Shown piece by piece: positions 26,240-35,121 of a stretch of DNA of 64,000 nucleotides (position 1 is its first letter; each line of letters opens with the position of its first letter). The stretch lies in the NCBI GenBank assembly GCA_963664035.2, contig OY760867.2, positions 496,001-560,000 of the forward strand, given 5' to 3'. Source of the stretch: G958296245 sp963664035 (GTDB taxonomy: Bacteria > Chloroflexota > Dehalococcoidia > Lucifugimonadales > G958296245). The translations under genes and the position numbers were made by a program. Below the pieces are notes generated by a model. The model saw only the letters and a list, made by a program, of their open reading frames with translations. It had not been told where the DNA came from and did not search any database.

Positions 26240-26262
26240 GGCATCCCTTGTGGATGCCCGCA
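26240..26262. repeat. Hairpin repeat between the two NrfD genes
   Basis: CCGTAG is followed by GGGCATCC-CTTGT-GGATGCCC. The leader CCGTAG is that of the other dispersed hairpins but the stem sequence differs and stays paired. It may modulate expression of the downstream half of the operon. Confidence 0.6.
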
Positions 26263-26286
26263 GAGAACCGACACGGTAACAGGCAC

Positions 26287-27672
26287 ATGCAAGAACATAT
26301 CCAGCTAACCCAGAAGGAGATCAACCGCGATCTCCTGATCGGCGTACTGAAGACCCCCAAGTGGTGGGTCATCTCGGTACTCGTCCTCCTGGCCGTCTTC
26401 ATAACCGGCGCGGTCGCCTTCGGCTACCTGCTCAACCAGGGCCTCGGCGTGACCGGCCTCAACCGCCCGGTGATGTGGGGCGTATACCTCGTCAGCTTCG
26501 TCTTCTGGATCGGCATCAGCCACGCCGGGATCATGATCTCCGCCATCCTCCGCCTCACCCAGGCCGAGTGGCGCCGCCCAGTGACCCGCGCCGCGGAGGT
26601 GCTCACCGTCTTCTCGCTCATAGCCGCGCTCCTCTCCGCGCCCCTCGTCCATGAGGGCCGGCCCTGGAGGGCGGCCTTCCCCATCCCGTGGATCATGCCC
26701 TGGGACTTCGCGAGGGGCATCTGGCCCAACATCCGCTCGCCGTTCGTCTGGGACCCCAGCGCGATCCTGACCTACCTGACGGCCAGCTCCCTATTCATAT
26801 ACGTCGCCCTGATACCGGACCTCGCCATCCTCAGGGACAGGCTGTCCGGCTGGAAGAGCACCTTCTACAGCGTCCTCAGCCTCGGATGGCGCGGCAGCCC
26901 AAGGCAGTGGAAGCTCCAGGCCGTCGCGGGCATCCTGCTCTCGGCCCTCGTGCTGCCCGTCTTCGTCTCGGTCCACAGCATCGTGTCCTGGGACTTCGCC
27001 GTGAACATCGGCGCGGAGGGCTGGCACTCGACCATCTTCGCCCCCTACTTCATCATCGGAGCCATTCACTCCGGCGTCGCCGCCGTCGCCACCGTCATGG
27101 TCGCCATGGTCTGGCTGTGGGGCTGGGACAAGTACCTGCGCCCCGACCACTTCGACGCCATAGGCCGCCTGCTCATCGTCGTCGGCACCACGTGGTTCTT
27201 CTTCTTCTTCCTGGAGTTCGTCTTCGCCATGTACACGCTCGAGGGTCCCGAGCTGGCAATGAGGGACCTGCAGGTCTTCCAGTACCCCTGGAACATCATG
27301 TTCGTCGTCTTCCTCATAACGGCCTTCTTCTTCCCCGTGCCCGCGTGGCTCTTCCGGAACGTCCGCCGCAGCATGTTCTGGATGTTCGTGACTACGCTGT
27401 CGGTCAACGTCGGCATGTGGCTGGAGAGGTTCATCATCATCATCCCCGGCCTCATCCGCCGCCAGCCCCTCATCTTCGACTGGGGCTCCTACCACCCCAG
27501 CATCATCGAGATACTGATGGTCGCCGCCACCTTCGCGTGGGTGCTGCTCGGCATGTTGATATTCGCTAAGATATTCCCGCTGGTGCCCCTCTTCGACATC
27601 AAGGAGGGGATGGTCGGACGGGACGAGATAAAGATAGGCAGGCGCAAGGTCGCCGCCTCCATTCGAGAGTAA
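26287..27672 (+). CDS. actF: Alternative complex III NrfD-like membrane subunit (second copy)
   Basis: The protein has 461 residues from ATG 26287; the frame extends upstream to a GTG that lies inside the hairpin repeat and is unlikely. It has about ten membrane helices, with SHAGIMISAILRLTQAEWRRPVTRAAE as the conserved quinone-site region, and ends in a charged cytoplasmic tail. ACIII has two such subunits. I assign actF from context; C and F could be swapped. It is 14 bases from the DUF3341 gene. Confidence 0.83.
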   Translation: MQEHIQLTQKEINRDLLIGVLKTPKWWVISVLVLLAVFITGAVAFGYLLNQGLGVTGLNRPVMWGVYLVSFVFWIGISHAGIMISAILRLTQAEWRRPVTRAAEVLTVFSLIAALLSAPLVHEGRPWRAAFPIPWIMPWDFARGIWPNIRSPFVWDPSAILTYLTASSLFIYVALIPDLAILRDRLSGWKSTFYSVLSLGWRGSPRQWKLQAVAGILLSALVLPVFVSVHSIVSWDFAVNIGAEGWHSTIFAPYFIIGAIHSGVAAVATVMVAMVWLWGWDKYLRPDHFDAIGRLLIVVGTTWFFFFFLEFVFAMYTLEGPELAMRDLQVFQYPWNIMFVVFLITAFFFPVPAWLFRNVRRSMFWMFVTTLSVNVGMWLERFIIIIPGLIRRQPLIFDWGSYHPSIIEILMVAATFAWVLLGMLIFAKIFPLVPLFDIKEGMVGRDEIKIGRRKVAASIRE

Positions 27673-27686
27673 AGGAGGGTGCTGTC

Positions 27687-28229
27687 ATGACAGAGAACCC
27701 CGGCGGCATTCTTGCGCAGAGAAGCATCATAGGGCTCTTCACCGACGAGGACACCGCCGCCAACGCGATGGACGCGCTGAAGGATGCGGGCTTCGCTGAG
27801 AGCGAGTACGAGGTACTCACCGGCACCCCGTACCCGGAGGGCACCTTCGGCGAGGCGGAGCCGGTGCACAAGCTCTACCGCTTCCCGCTCATCGGGGCCG
27901 CGTCCGGCTTCATCGTCGGCCTCGCGCTCACGGTGGGCACCCAGCTATCCTTCCCGCTCGTCACGGGAGGCAAGCCCATACTCTCCATTCCACCCATGGC
28001 CATCGTCATGTACGAGGGGACGTTGCTGGGCGCCATCCTGTTCACCATCTTCGGCATCATCTTCGAGTCGCGGCTGCCCCGCGCCTTCATGGGCGCATAC
28101 GACACCCGGATCACCGAGGGGTACATCGGCGTGGCCGTCACCGGGGATGCGGAGAAGATGGGGCCCGCCGAGGAGGCCCTGAAGGCGGCCGGCGCCGAAG
28201 AGATCAAGAGAGGATGGGAGAAGGAGTAG
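27687..28229 (+). CDS. actD: Alternative complex III DUF3341 subunit
   Basis: The protein has 180 residues. An N-terminal ferredoxin-like part (IIGLFTDEDTAANAMDALKDAGF) is followed by two membrane helices (about 70-95 and 104-130), then a soluble end (DAEKMGPAEEALKAAGAEEI). This is the DUF3341 architecture of ActD, a structural subunit. The cytochrome gene begins 3 bases after its stop. Confidence 0.88.
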   Translation: MTENPGGILAQRSIIGLFTDEDTAANAMDALKDAGFAESEYEVLTGTPYPEGTFGEAEPVHKLYRFPLIGAASGFIVGLALTVGTQLSFPLVTGGKPILSIPPMAIVMYEGTLLGAILFTIFGIIFESRLPRAFMGAYDTRITEGYIGVAVTGDAEKMGPAEEALKAAGAEEIKRGWEKE

Positions 28230-28232
28230 CCG

Positions 28233-28973
28233 ATGGCGCCGCCTCCACTCAGGGCTGACCGCGCTCGGCTGCGCCGCCTCTGCGGCGCGCTGCTGCTCGC
28301 CCTCCTGGCCGCGGCTGCCATATCGTGCGGCAACCCGAGGACCGGGGACGCGGAGGTCCACGGCATCGTCAAATTCAAGATGCCAGCCTTCCCCGAGACG
28401 GGGTCCAACAAGGTCCAGATATTCACCGAGATGCACTACCAGCCCTCCTACAGGTCGCAGGAAGGCCCGCGACTCCTCCCGCACCCGGAATCGGTGCCCA
28501 TCACGGGCAGGGAGATGGTCTACGTGGGAGAGGAGTACAAGGAGCTCCGGCCCCCGGCCGAGTTCCAGGCGTCCTACGACCCAGACCGCGCATCCCACCT
28601 CTTCGCCGTCAACTGCTCGGTCTGCCACGGCATCGCCATGGGGGGCGACGGCATGATGGCAACCAAGATGGAGGAACAGAAGGTTGGCCCCGTGCCCGCG
28701 GACCTGACCGCTGAGATCACCCAGGACTCCACCGACGGAGAGATATTCGGCTTCATCTCCAACGGCGGGCGCCAGGGACAGGCCCAGAAAGAGGCGAACG
28801 AGCGCTCGGCCCAGGAGTCATGCGAGGCGTTCGTGGGCTTCCTCAGGTCGGACTGCCTGGCGGTGGAGCTGGCTTCGGCCAGGCCGGTCTCCTCCGCAAT
28901 GCCGGAGTTCTCGAGCCTCCTCACCGCGGAGGAGCGCTGGTGGCTGGCTATCTACATCCAGTCCCAGAAGTGA
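28233..28973 (+). CDS. actE: Alternative complex III monoheme cytochrome c lipoprotein subunit
   Basis: The protein has 246 residues. The N-terminal hydrophobic segment ends AAAISCGN, a likely lipobox. One heme site, CSVCHG, is at about residue 128, with a methionine-rich stretch (DGMMATKM) shortly after that could supply the sixth ligand. It is the last gene of the operon. No terminal oxidase gene follows in this window, so the electron acceptor complex is encoded elsewhere. Confidence 0.85.
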   Translation: MAPPPLRADRARLRRLCGALLLALLAAAAISCGNPRTGDAEVHGIVKFKMPAFPETGSNKVQIFTEMHYQPSYRSQEGPRLLPHPESVPITGREMVYVGEEYKELRPPAEFQASYDPDRASHLFAVNCSVCHGIAMGGDGMMATKMEEQKVGPVPADLTAEITQDSTDGEIFGFISNGGRQGQAQKEANERSAQESCEAFVGFLRSDCLAVELASARPVSSAMPEFSSLLTAEERWWLAIYIQSQK

Positions 28974-28983
28974 GCGCCCCCGC

Positions 28984-29658
28984 CTAGGCGGAGTCGCCGC
29001 GCACCCATATCCTCTCCGCCACCGCGTAACCGACCACCACCTCGTTGCCGTTGCACAACACCTTGATCACGCCTCGGTACGGCGCGGCCTCGGCCAGGTC
29101 CAGCGCCGCCCCAGGGACGAGGTCGTTGGTAACCAGGTACTCCAGCAGCGCCTGGTCGTCCTCGGGCACGCGGTCGACGTAGACGCGCCGCCCCTCCTGG
29201 GCGGTGCTCAGGCGGAATGCGTCCTTGGAGGGTGTGTAGCCGCTGCCCGGTATCGGATGGCCGAACGGGCAGGTGGCCGGGTTCCCCAGGCGCTCCCGTA
29301 TCTTCTCCTCCAGGTCCGGCGAGATGGCGTGCTCGAGGCGGTGGGCCTCCACGTGGCACTTGTACAATTCGAGCCCCAGCAGGTCCACAACCATCCGCTC
29401 CGCCAGCCGGTGCCGCCGCACTATGCTCTCGGCGGCCTGCCGCCCCGTCCTCGTCAGCACGACCTCTTTGTCCGGCGTCGTATCGACCAGCTTCTCCCGC
29501 ACCATCCTGCGCAGCATCCCGCTGACCGACGCCATCGAGGTCCCAAGCCCCTCTCCGGCAGGCAGCCGCCGCAACTGCTCCGCAAGCTGCGTAGGCGTGA
29601 TCCGCAGCCCCTGCTCCTCAAGCTGGAATATGGACAGCAGGTAGTTCTCGGCGGCCAT
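28984..29658 (-). CDS. DtxR/MntR-family metal-dependent transcriptional regulator
   Basis: The protein has 224 residues from ATG 29658, with GAGGAG 9-10 bases upstream; a longer frame exists but lacks homology. The N-terminal winged helix is AAENYLLSIFQLEEQGLRI through SVSGMLRRMVREKLV. The metal-binding dimer domain contains CHVEAHRLEHAIS and CPFGHPIPG. An SH3-like FeoA-type domain ends the chain. Such regulators repress metal uptake when Fe2+ or Mn2+ is bound. The gene is convergent with the ACIII operon, which needs iron, but no target is visible. Confidence 0.9.
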   Translation of the reverse strand: MAAENYLLSIFQLEEQGLRITPTQLAEQLRRLPAGEGLGTSMASVSGMLRRMVREKLVDTTPDKEVVLTRTGRQAAESIVRRHRLAERMVVDLLGLELYKCHVEAHRLEHAISPDLEEKIRERLGNPATCPFGHPIPGSGYTPSKDAFRLSTAQEGRRVYVDRVPEDDQALLEYLVTNDLVPGAALDLAEAAPYRGVIKVLCNGNEVVVGYAVAERIWVRGDSA

Positions 29659-29851
29659 GGAAAGCCGCCGCTCCTCGGTATCGGACTGGCGACGCTTCGC
29701 AGCAGGCAATACGCGGCCCCCGGAGATAGATGACGGACGGCCCGAGTCTATTACACCCGCCAAACAGCGGTCAACTTTGGTGGCCTCGTGCGGCTGCCCC
29801 AAGGGTAGCGACGCATGGACTACGGAGTAGCAAGTCGAGCCCCGCTCCTTG

Positions 29852-29858
29852 CTATAAT
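29852..29858 (+). promoter_or_regulatory. -10 box upstream of the GNAT gene
   Basis: CTATAAT about 45 bases before the GNAT start. No confident -35 was found. The 244-base gap between the divergent dtxR-type gene and the GNAT gene holds nothing else that I can name. Confidence 0.4.
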
Positions 29859-29902
29859 CCTGCCCGCACCAACCACACCCCGTTCCGCATGGTGATGCGC
29901 GC

Positions 29903-30310
29903 ATGGTAACTGTCAGGCCCGCGACCCAGGGCGACCTCCTGGACATGGAGGCGCTCATCTCCCAGTCCGTGGAGATGGGCGACGTGCTGCCCCGCACCCT
30001 CGAGGAACTGACCGACCTGCTCCCGAGCTTCTTCGTCGCCGAGGCGGAGGACGGCAGGATTGTCGGCACTGCCGCCCTGGAGGTCTACAACCGGAAGCTC
30101 GCCGAGGTCCGCAGCCTCTGCACCTCCCCCGAGACGCGCGGCGAAGGGATAGGCAGGGCCCTGGTCGCCGCGTGCCTCGACCGTGCGCGCGACAAGGGCA
30201 TCCTGGAGGTCATGGCCATCACCGACAAGGACGCGTTCTTCCGCGCATGCGGCTTCGACTACTCCCTGCCCAACCAGCGCAGGGCACTCTTCTTCCCCAC
30301 CGGCGAATAG
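29903..30310 (+). CDS. GNAT N-acetyltransferase (N-acetylglutamate synthase-like)
   Basis: The protein has 135 residues, the size of a single GNAT domain. The chain contains AEVRSLCTSPETRGEGIGRALV, in which RGEGIGRA is the acetyl-CoA phosphate loop, and then FFRACGFDYSLP. The layout resembles the short ArgA-type acetyltransferases that start arginine synthesis. The nearby proB-proA pair also uses glutamate but is separated by an opposing gene. An unrelated small-molecule acetylation remains possible. Confidence 0.82.
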   Translation: MVTVRPATQGDLLDMEALISQSVEMGDVLPRTLEELTDLLPSFFVAEAEDGRIVGTAALEVYNRKLAEVRSLCTSPETRGEGIGRALVAACLDRARDKGILEVMAITDKDAFFRACGFDYSLPNQRRALFFPTGE

Positions 30311-30330
30311 CGCTGCCCGCAGCGCTATCC

Positions 30331-31104
30331 CTACGCCTCCGCTACGACCGGGTTGCGCAGCACGCCCACGCCTTCCACCTCCACCTCCACCGTGTCCCCC
30401 GGCGCCATCGGCCCCACGCCCGACGGCGTGCCCGTCATTATCACGTCCCCGGGCAGCAGCGTAATCGCCTCGGTGATGTACGCGATCAGCTCCGGCACCG
30501 AAAAGAGCAGGTCCGACGTGTTGGCGTCCTGCCTCTGCACGCCGTTGAGCCGAGTGCCCAGCGCCAGGTTGGACGGGTCCAAACCCGTCGCAACCACCGG
30601 CCCCAGCGGGCAGAAGGTGTCGAAACCCTTGCTCACCAGCAGCACCCCGGTCGCCATCTCCACGGCTTGGATGACGCGCTCGCTAACATCGTTGCCGCAC
30701 GTGTAGCCGAGCACGTAGTCCAGCGCCCGGTCCTCGGGTACGCGCCTGGCCGTCTTCCCCATGACGACTGCCAGCTCCGTCTCGTAGTGGACGACCTGCC
30801 CCTTCTTGGGATAGACGATGTCGTCCCCCTGCCCGACTACCGCCGTCGGGGGCTTCGTGAAGAGCATCGGGAACTTCGGCGCCTCCATGCCGCTCTCCTC
30901 GATGTGCAGCATGTAGTTCGCGCCCACCCCGACTATCTTCGACGGCTCCACCGGGGCCAGCACCCTCACCGACTCCAGGTCGGCGGCCTTCCCGCCGACG
31001 CTGAACTCCCCGAAGGGCGATCCGGCCATCTCCATGATCGAGCCGTCCTCCTCCAGCACCCCGTACGCCGCCCCGCCGTTGCAGCTATAACGTATGATCT
31101 TCAT
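30331..31104 (-). CDS. Fumarylacetoacetate hydrolase family protein
   Basis: The protein has 257 residues. It contains the metal-binding set of the family: HYETELAVVMGKTAR (ExE pair), GYTCGNDVSER and KGFDTFCPLGP, with GTPSGVGPM near the end. Members act on acylpyruvates or related 2-oxo acids in aromatic or sugar-acid degradation. The ATG at 31104 is preferred; the frame continues far upstream across the divergent proB promoter. No aromatic pathway gene is adjacent. Confidence 0.88.
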   Translation of the reverse strand: MKIIRYSCNGGAAYGVLEEDGSIMEMAGSPFGEFSVGGKAADLESVRVLAPVEPSKIVGVGANYMLHIEESGMEAPKFPMLFTKPPTAVVGQGDDIVYPKKGQVVHYETELAVVMGKTARRVPEDRALDYVLGYTCGNDVSERVIQAVEMATGVLLVSKGFDTFCPLGPVVATGLDPSNLALGTRLNGVQRQDANTSDLLFSVPELIAYITEAITLLPGDVIMTGTPSGVGPMAPGDTVEVEVEGVGVLRNPVVAEA

Positions 31105-31211
31105 GGCTCCCTCCCATGACGTGACCATATGCGCGCCCGGCCGCCTTGTCAAATCCCGCGCGCCCGGACCGCCTGCGCCCGCCGAAGCCGCCTGCACCTC
31201 CGCGCTGATAT

Positions 31212-31217
31212 ATAATG
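31212..31217 (+). promoter_or_regulatory. -10 box of proB-proA
   Basis: Perfect TATAAT about 39 bases before the proB ATG. The -35 region is not clear. Confidence 0.4.
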
Positions 31218-31255
31218 GTGCGGATTCGGCCCACCATGCACGAGATACCGAAATA

Positions 31256-32413
31256 ATGTCGCCAAGAACAGCCGCCGAGACCAGCGCCCCCCAAACCCAG
31301 GCCGGATACCGCCGCCGCATCGTCGTGAAGGTCGGCACCACGCTGCTCACCCACGAGACCGACAGGCTCAACATCCAGGTCATGGCATCCCTCGCCGAGC
31401 AGATAGCGCGGCTGCGCGAGGCCGGCGCGGAGGTCGTCCTCGTCTCCTCCGGGGCCGTGGCCGCCGGACGCCACGTCCTCGGCCTCTCCCGAGAGCAGCG
31501 TACCGTGCCGGACAGGCAGGTCATGGCCGCCGCAGGACAGGGCCGGCTCATGCACGTCTACGAGCAGCTATTCGACTGGCGCCAGATAACCGTCGCACAG
31601 GCCCTCCTCACGCGCAAGGACCTCGACGACCGCCTCGGCTACCTCAACGTCCGCAACACCCTCCTCTCGCTCCTGGAGCACGGGGCCATACCCATAGTCA
31701 ACGAAAACGACGTGGTGGCCGTGGACGAGCTGGAGGGCGAGGCGTTCGGGGACAACGACACCCTCTCGGCCCTGGTCGCCAACCTCGTCGACGCCGACCT
31801 GCTGGTGCTGCTGGGCCGCGTCGCGGGACTCTACACCGCGGACCCTCACGTGGACCCCCAGGCGCGCTTCATCCCCATGGTGGACCTGCGCAACGGCGAC
31901 GTGCCCGCGCAGGCCGGAGAGTCGCTGGGCGGCAAGGGAAGGGGCGGAATGATCACCAAGATCGAGGCCGCGCGCGTGGCCTCCGCCTCCGGGGTGGAGG
32001 TGGTCATAGCAAGCGGCCTCGACCCCGATGTCCTGGGCAAGCTGGCCCGCGGCGAGCGCGTCGGCACCTACTTCCCCGCCGTCGTCTCCAAGATGGAGAG
32101 CCGCAAGCGCTGGATGCGCAGCGGGCTGTCCACCCGCGGCGAGATAGTCGTAGACGACGGAGCGGCCGACGTGCTGCGCCGGAGTAACCGGAGCCTGCTC
32201 CCTGCCGGGGTGAGCGACGTGATAGGCGCCTTCGCTCGCGGCGATATCGTCTCCATAGTGGATCGAGCGGGCAGCAGGATTGCCGCCGGAATCGCCAACT
32301 ACGACGCCGCAGACCTGGCGCAGATAAAGGGCCTCCACTCCAGCGAGATAGGAAAGAAGGTCGGACACCACGGCGACGAGGTCGTCCACCGCAGCAACAT
32401 GGTGCTCATGTGA
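31256..32413 (+). CDS. proB: Glutamate 5-kinase
   Basis: The protein has 385 residues. The amino acid kinase domain shows RRIVVKVGTTLL, VLVSSGAVAAGR, VNENDVVAVDE and FGDNDTLSALVA, then the loop KGRGGMITKIEAA. A PUA domain follows from about residue 290 (RGEIVVDDGAADVL). It phosphorylates glutamate for proline synthesis and is normally inhibited by proline. The ATG at 31256 is 39 bases behind TATAAT. Its stop overlaps the proA start (GTGA). Confidence 0.95.
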   Translation: MSPRTAAETSAPQTQAGYRRRIVVKVGTTLLTHETDRLNIQVMASLAEQIARLREAGAEVVLVSSGAVAAGRHVLGLSREQRTVPDRQVMAAAGQGRLMHVYEQLFDWRQITVAQALLTRKDLDDRLGYLNVRNTLLSLLEHGAIPIVNENDVVAVDELEGEAFGDNDTLSALVANLVDADLLVLLGRVAGLYTADPHVDPQARFIPMVDLRNGDVPAQAGESLGGKGRGGMITKIEAARVASASGVEVVIASGLDPDVLGKLARGERVGTYFPAVVSKMESRKRWMRSGLSTRGEIVVDDGAADVLRRSNRSLLPAGVSDVIGAFARGDIVSIVDRAGSRIAAGIANYDAADLAQIKGLHSSEIGKKVGHHGDEVVHRSNMVLM

Positions 32414-33687
32414 CAACCGAAACGGCGATAGACCTCCAGGCTATGGGCGTGGCCGCCCGGGACGCGGCGCGCAAGCTCGCCCGCGCCTCCGGCGAACAGC
32501 GCGGCGACGCCCTCGCCCGCATGGCCGAGGCTCTCATGGAACGCCAGGACGAGGTCCTGAGCGCCAACGAGAAGGACTGCGCCGCCGCCAGGGCGAACGG
32601 CGTAGCCGACTCCTTCCTAGACCGCCTATCCCTCGACGAGGGGCGCTTGGAGGGCATGGCCGCCGGCGTGCGCGGCGTGCTCTCGCAGCCCGACCCGCTC
32701 GCGGAGGTCTTCGACGAGCGCACCCTGCCCAACGGCCTCCAGGTGTCCAAGCGCCGGGTGCCGCTGGGCGTCATCGGCGTCATATACGAGAGCCGCCCCA
32801 ACATCACCATCGACATCGCGGCGCTGTGCGTCAAGTCCGGAAACGCCGTCATCCTGCGCGGAGGCAGGGAGGCGTTCCACTCCAACACCGCGCTCGCCGA
32901 TCTTGCCGGCGAGGCAGCCGCGTCGGCCGGACTGCCCCGCGAGTCGATACAGGTCGTCGGCTCCACCGACCGCGCCCTCGTGGGCGAGATGCTCCGCATG
33001 AAGGACCACGTCGACCTGATGGTCCCCAGGGGCGGCTCGGACCTAGTGCGCCGCGTCGCCGAAGAGGCGGAGATGCCCGCCGTCACCGGCGGAATCGGCG
33101 TATGCCACGCCTACGTGGACAGCCAGGCCGACATCGACATGGCCGTCTCCATCGCCTACAACGCCAAGGTGTCCCGCCCCTCGGTGTGCAACGCCCTCGA
33201 TACCGTCCTCGTCCACTCGGCCATAGCGCCGGCCTTCCTGCCGAAGCTCGCCGCCGAGTGGAGGGGCGCGGGCGTCGAGATGCGCGCCGACCGCAGGGCG
33301 CTCACCATCCTGGGCCAGTCGGCGGGCGACGGCGCTGTGCCGGCAGCCCCGGAGGACTGGGGCCGGGAGTACCTCTCCCTCACGGCCTCCGTGAAGGTCG
33401 TCGACACCGTAGACGAGGCGCTGGAGCACATCGACGCCTACGGCTCCGGGCACACAGACACCGTGGTGACGCAGGACGACGCCGTCTCCGAGCGCTTCCT
33501 GCGCGAGGTCGACTCCGGCGTCGTGCTCGTCAACGCCAGCACCAGGTTCAACGACGGCGGCGAACTCGGCCTCGGCGCTGAGGTCGCCATCAGCACCAAC
33601 AAGATGCATGCCCGCGGCCCCATGGGCCTCAAGGAGTTGACGTCGTACAAGTGGGTCGTGGCCGGGACAGGCCAGGTGCGAGTCTGA
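32410..33687 (+). CDS. proA: Gamma-glutamyl phosphate reductase
   Basis: The protein has 425 residues from a GTG that overlaps the proB stop. The aldehyde dehydrogenase-like fold shows RRVPLGVIGVIYESRPN and SGNAVILRGG; the catalytic cysteine is in SRPSVCNALDT. It reduces glutamyl phosphate with NADPH to the semialdehyde that cyclises toward proline. proC is not in the window. Confidence 0.95.
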   Translation: MTTETAIDLQAMGVAARDAARKLARASGEQRGDALARMAEALMERQDEVLSANEKDCAAARANGVADSFLDRLSLDEGRLEGMAAGVRGVLSQPDPLAEVFDERTLPNGLQVSKRRVPLGVIGVIYESRPNITIDIAALCVKSGNAVILRGGREAFHSNTALADLAGEAAASAGLPRESIQVVGSTDRALVGEMLRMKDHVDLMVPRGGSDLVRRVAEEAEMPAVTGGIGVCHAYVDSQADIDMAVSIAYNAKVSRPSVCNALDTVLVHSAIAPAFLPKLAAEWRGAGVEMRADRRALTILGQSAGDGAVPAAPEDWGREYLSLTASVKVVDTVDEALEHIDAYGSGHTDTVVTQDDAVSERFLREVDSGVVLVNASTRFNDGGELGLGAEVAISTNKMHARGPMGLKELTSYKWVVAGTGQVRV

Positions 33688-33810
33688 CAGGCCGACTCAG
33701 TAGGTATGATTTCGCTGCCGCAGGTGAGCATGAGAGCCGGCGGCGGCTAATGGGATACTCCCTGGCGCGGCGGCGCGCCGGGACGGAACCAGGATCGAGA
33801 GGATGACAAA

Positions 33811-34125
33811 ATGAGCAGCAACTTCTACTTCGAGCGCGAATGCCGCACCCCTAGCTCGGAGTGCTACACCATCCTGAGCGGCGAGGAACCCGTCGGCAGA
33901 GTCGACGTACACTTCGCCGAAACGGTCGTCCACGCCACCATGAACGTCGCCGAAAGCCTCACCGCCGAGGAGATACAGGACCTCGTCGACACCGTGGACG
34001 AGGAAATCGTCAGCTCCGTAGGCATCAACCGCCAGGAGGTCATCGTCCACGTCCACCAGGGACGCGACCTCGGCGTATACAGCACCCGCAGCTTCCAGGG
34101 CAACGGCGGCCACGCCCACGGCTAG
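33811..34125 (+). CDS. Conserved-looking hypothetical protein
   Basis: The protein has 104 residues, with GAGAGGATG ahead of the ATG. It starts FYFERECRTPSSECYTILSG and has alternating strands and an acidic helix (TAEEIQDLVDTVDEEIVSS), ending in a histidine-rich tail (GNGGHAHG). No family is recognised. Codon use is like the neighbours and there is no signal peptide. It lies between proA and an aldo/keto reductase in the same direction, 123 and 19 bases away. Confidence 0.6.
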   Translation: MSSNFYFERECRTPSSECYTILSGEEPVGRVDVHFAETVVHATMNVAESLTAEEIQDLVDTVDEEIVSSVGINRQEVIVHVHQGRDLGVYSTRSFQGNGGHAHG

Positions 34126-34144
34126 GCGCAGTGAATCGCAGTCC

Positions 34145-35092
34145 ATGATCTACCGCACCCTCGGCAGGACCGGCCTCCGCGTATCGCTTGCCAGCTTTGG
34201 CACCGGCGGCCCCAGCAATCTCGGCCAGCACCGGGGCATGACGGCGGCCGAGCAGGACGCGCTCATCAGGCGCTGCCTAGACCTCGGCGTCAACCTCTTC
34301 GACACCTCGAAGAACTACGGCGACAGCGAGCGGATACTCGGCAGGGCGCTGAGGGGTGTCCCGCGCGACTCGTATCACCTCGTGACGAAGTGGTGGGGCG
34401 ACCATGACGTCGATCTCCTCCCCGACGGGCCGGAGGCGCTGCGGGACTCCGTCGAGCGCTCCCTCGCCCGGTTGCGCACCGACTACGTCGACGTGATGAT
34501 GCTCCACGGCCCGATCCCGGGGCAGTACGGCCAGATGGTCGACCGCTACTACCCGGAGCTCGATCGGCTGCGGCAGCAGGGCAAGCTGCGCTTCACCGGC
34601 TTCAGCGAGAGGTTCTACGCCGACCCGGCGCACCTGCTCGCCGAGACCGCCCTCAAGTCCGGCCCCGACCTGTGGGACGTGGTCATGCTCAAGTACGGCA
34701 TACTCAACCAGTACGCCGCGAAGACGGTCCTCCCCCTCGCCCTGCAACACGCCGTCGGCATAATCAACATGGCCGCCGTCAGGGTCAAGCTGCCCGACCC
34801 CGTGCTGCTCGAGGAGCTCATAGCCGACTGGAAGGCGCGCGGCCTCGTACCCAAGGATGCCGTGCCCGACAAGGACCCCCTCGGCTGGCTCGCGCGCGGC
34901 GACGTCGCCTCCGTGGTCGGCGCCGCCTACAGCTTCGCCGCCGACCACCCAGCCGTCTCCACGGTCCTGACCGGCACCTCCCGCGTCGAGCATCTGGAAA
35001 ACAACCTCGCGGCCCTCAAGCGCCCGCGCCTCCCCGAGCCGGACACCCGCCGCATCGTCGACCTATTCAGCCACATAGCCGAGTACGCATAA
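34145..35092 (+). CDS. Aldo/keto reductase
   Basis: The protein has 315 residues. The catalytic tetrad is visible: Asp and Tyr in FDTSKNYGDSE, Lys in HLVTKWW, His in MMLHGPIP. The TIM barrel ends with AVSTVLTGTSRVEHLENNLAAL, the NADPH-binding segment. It reduces aldehydes or ketones of unknown identity. The ATG at 34145 follows the hypothetical gene closely. The trp genes after it are convergent. Confidence 0.9.
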   Translation: MIYRTLGRTGLRVSLASFGTGGPSNLGQHRGMTAAEQDALIRRCLDLGVNLFDTSKNYGDSERILGRALRGVPRDSYHLVTKWWGDHDVDLLPDGPEALRDSVERSLARLRTDYVDVMMLHGPIPGQYGQMVDRYYPELDRLRQQGKLRFTGFSERFYADPAHLLAETALKSGPDLWDVVMLKYGILNQYAAKTVLPLALQHAVGIINMAAVRVKLPDPVLLEELIADWKARGLVPKDAVPDKDPLGWLARGDVASVVGAAYSFAADHPAVSTVLTGTSRVEHLENNLAALKRPRLPEPDTRRIVDLFSHIAEYA

Positions 35093-35121
35093 CTTCGCTC
35101 GGCCTCGGACTTGAGCGCCGG

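Noticed and set aside
29659..30069. N-terminal extension of the DtxR-type gene
   Set aside because: The extension covers the promoter and 5' end of the divergent GNAT gene and has no family similarity.
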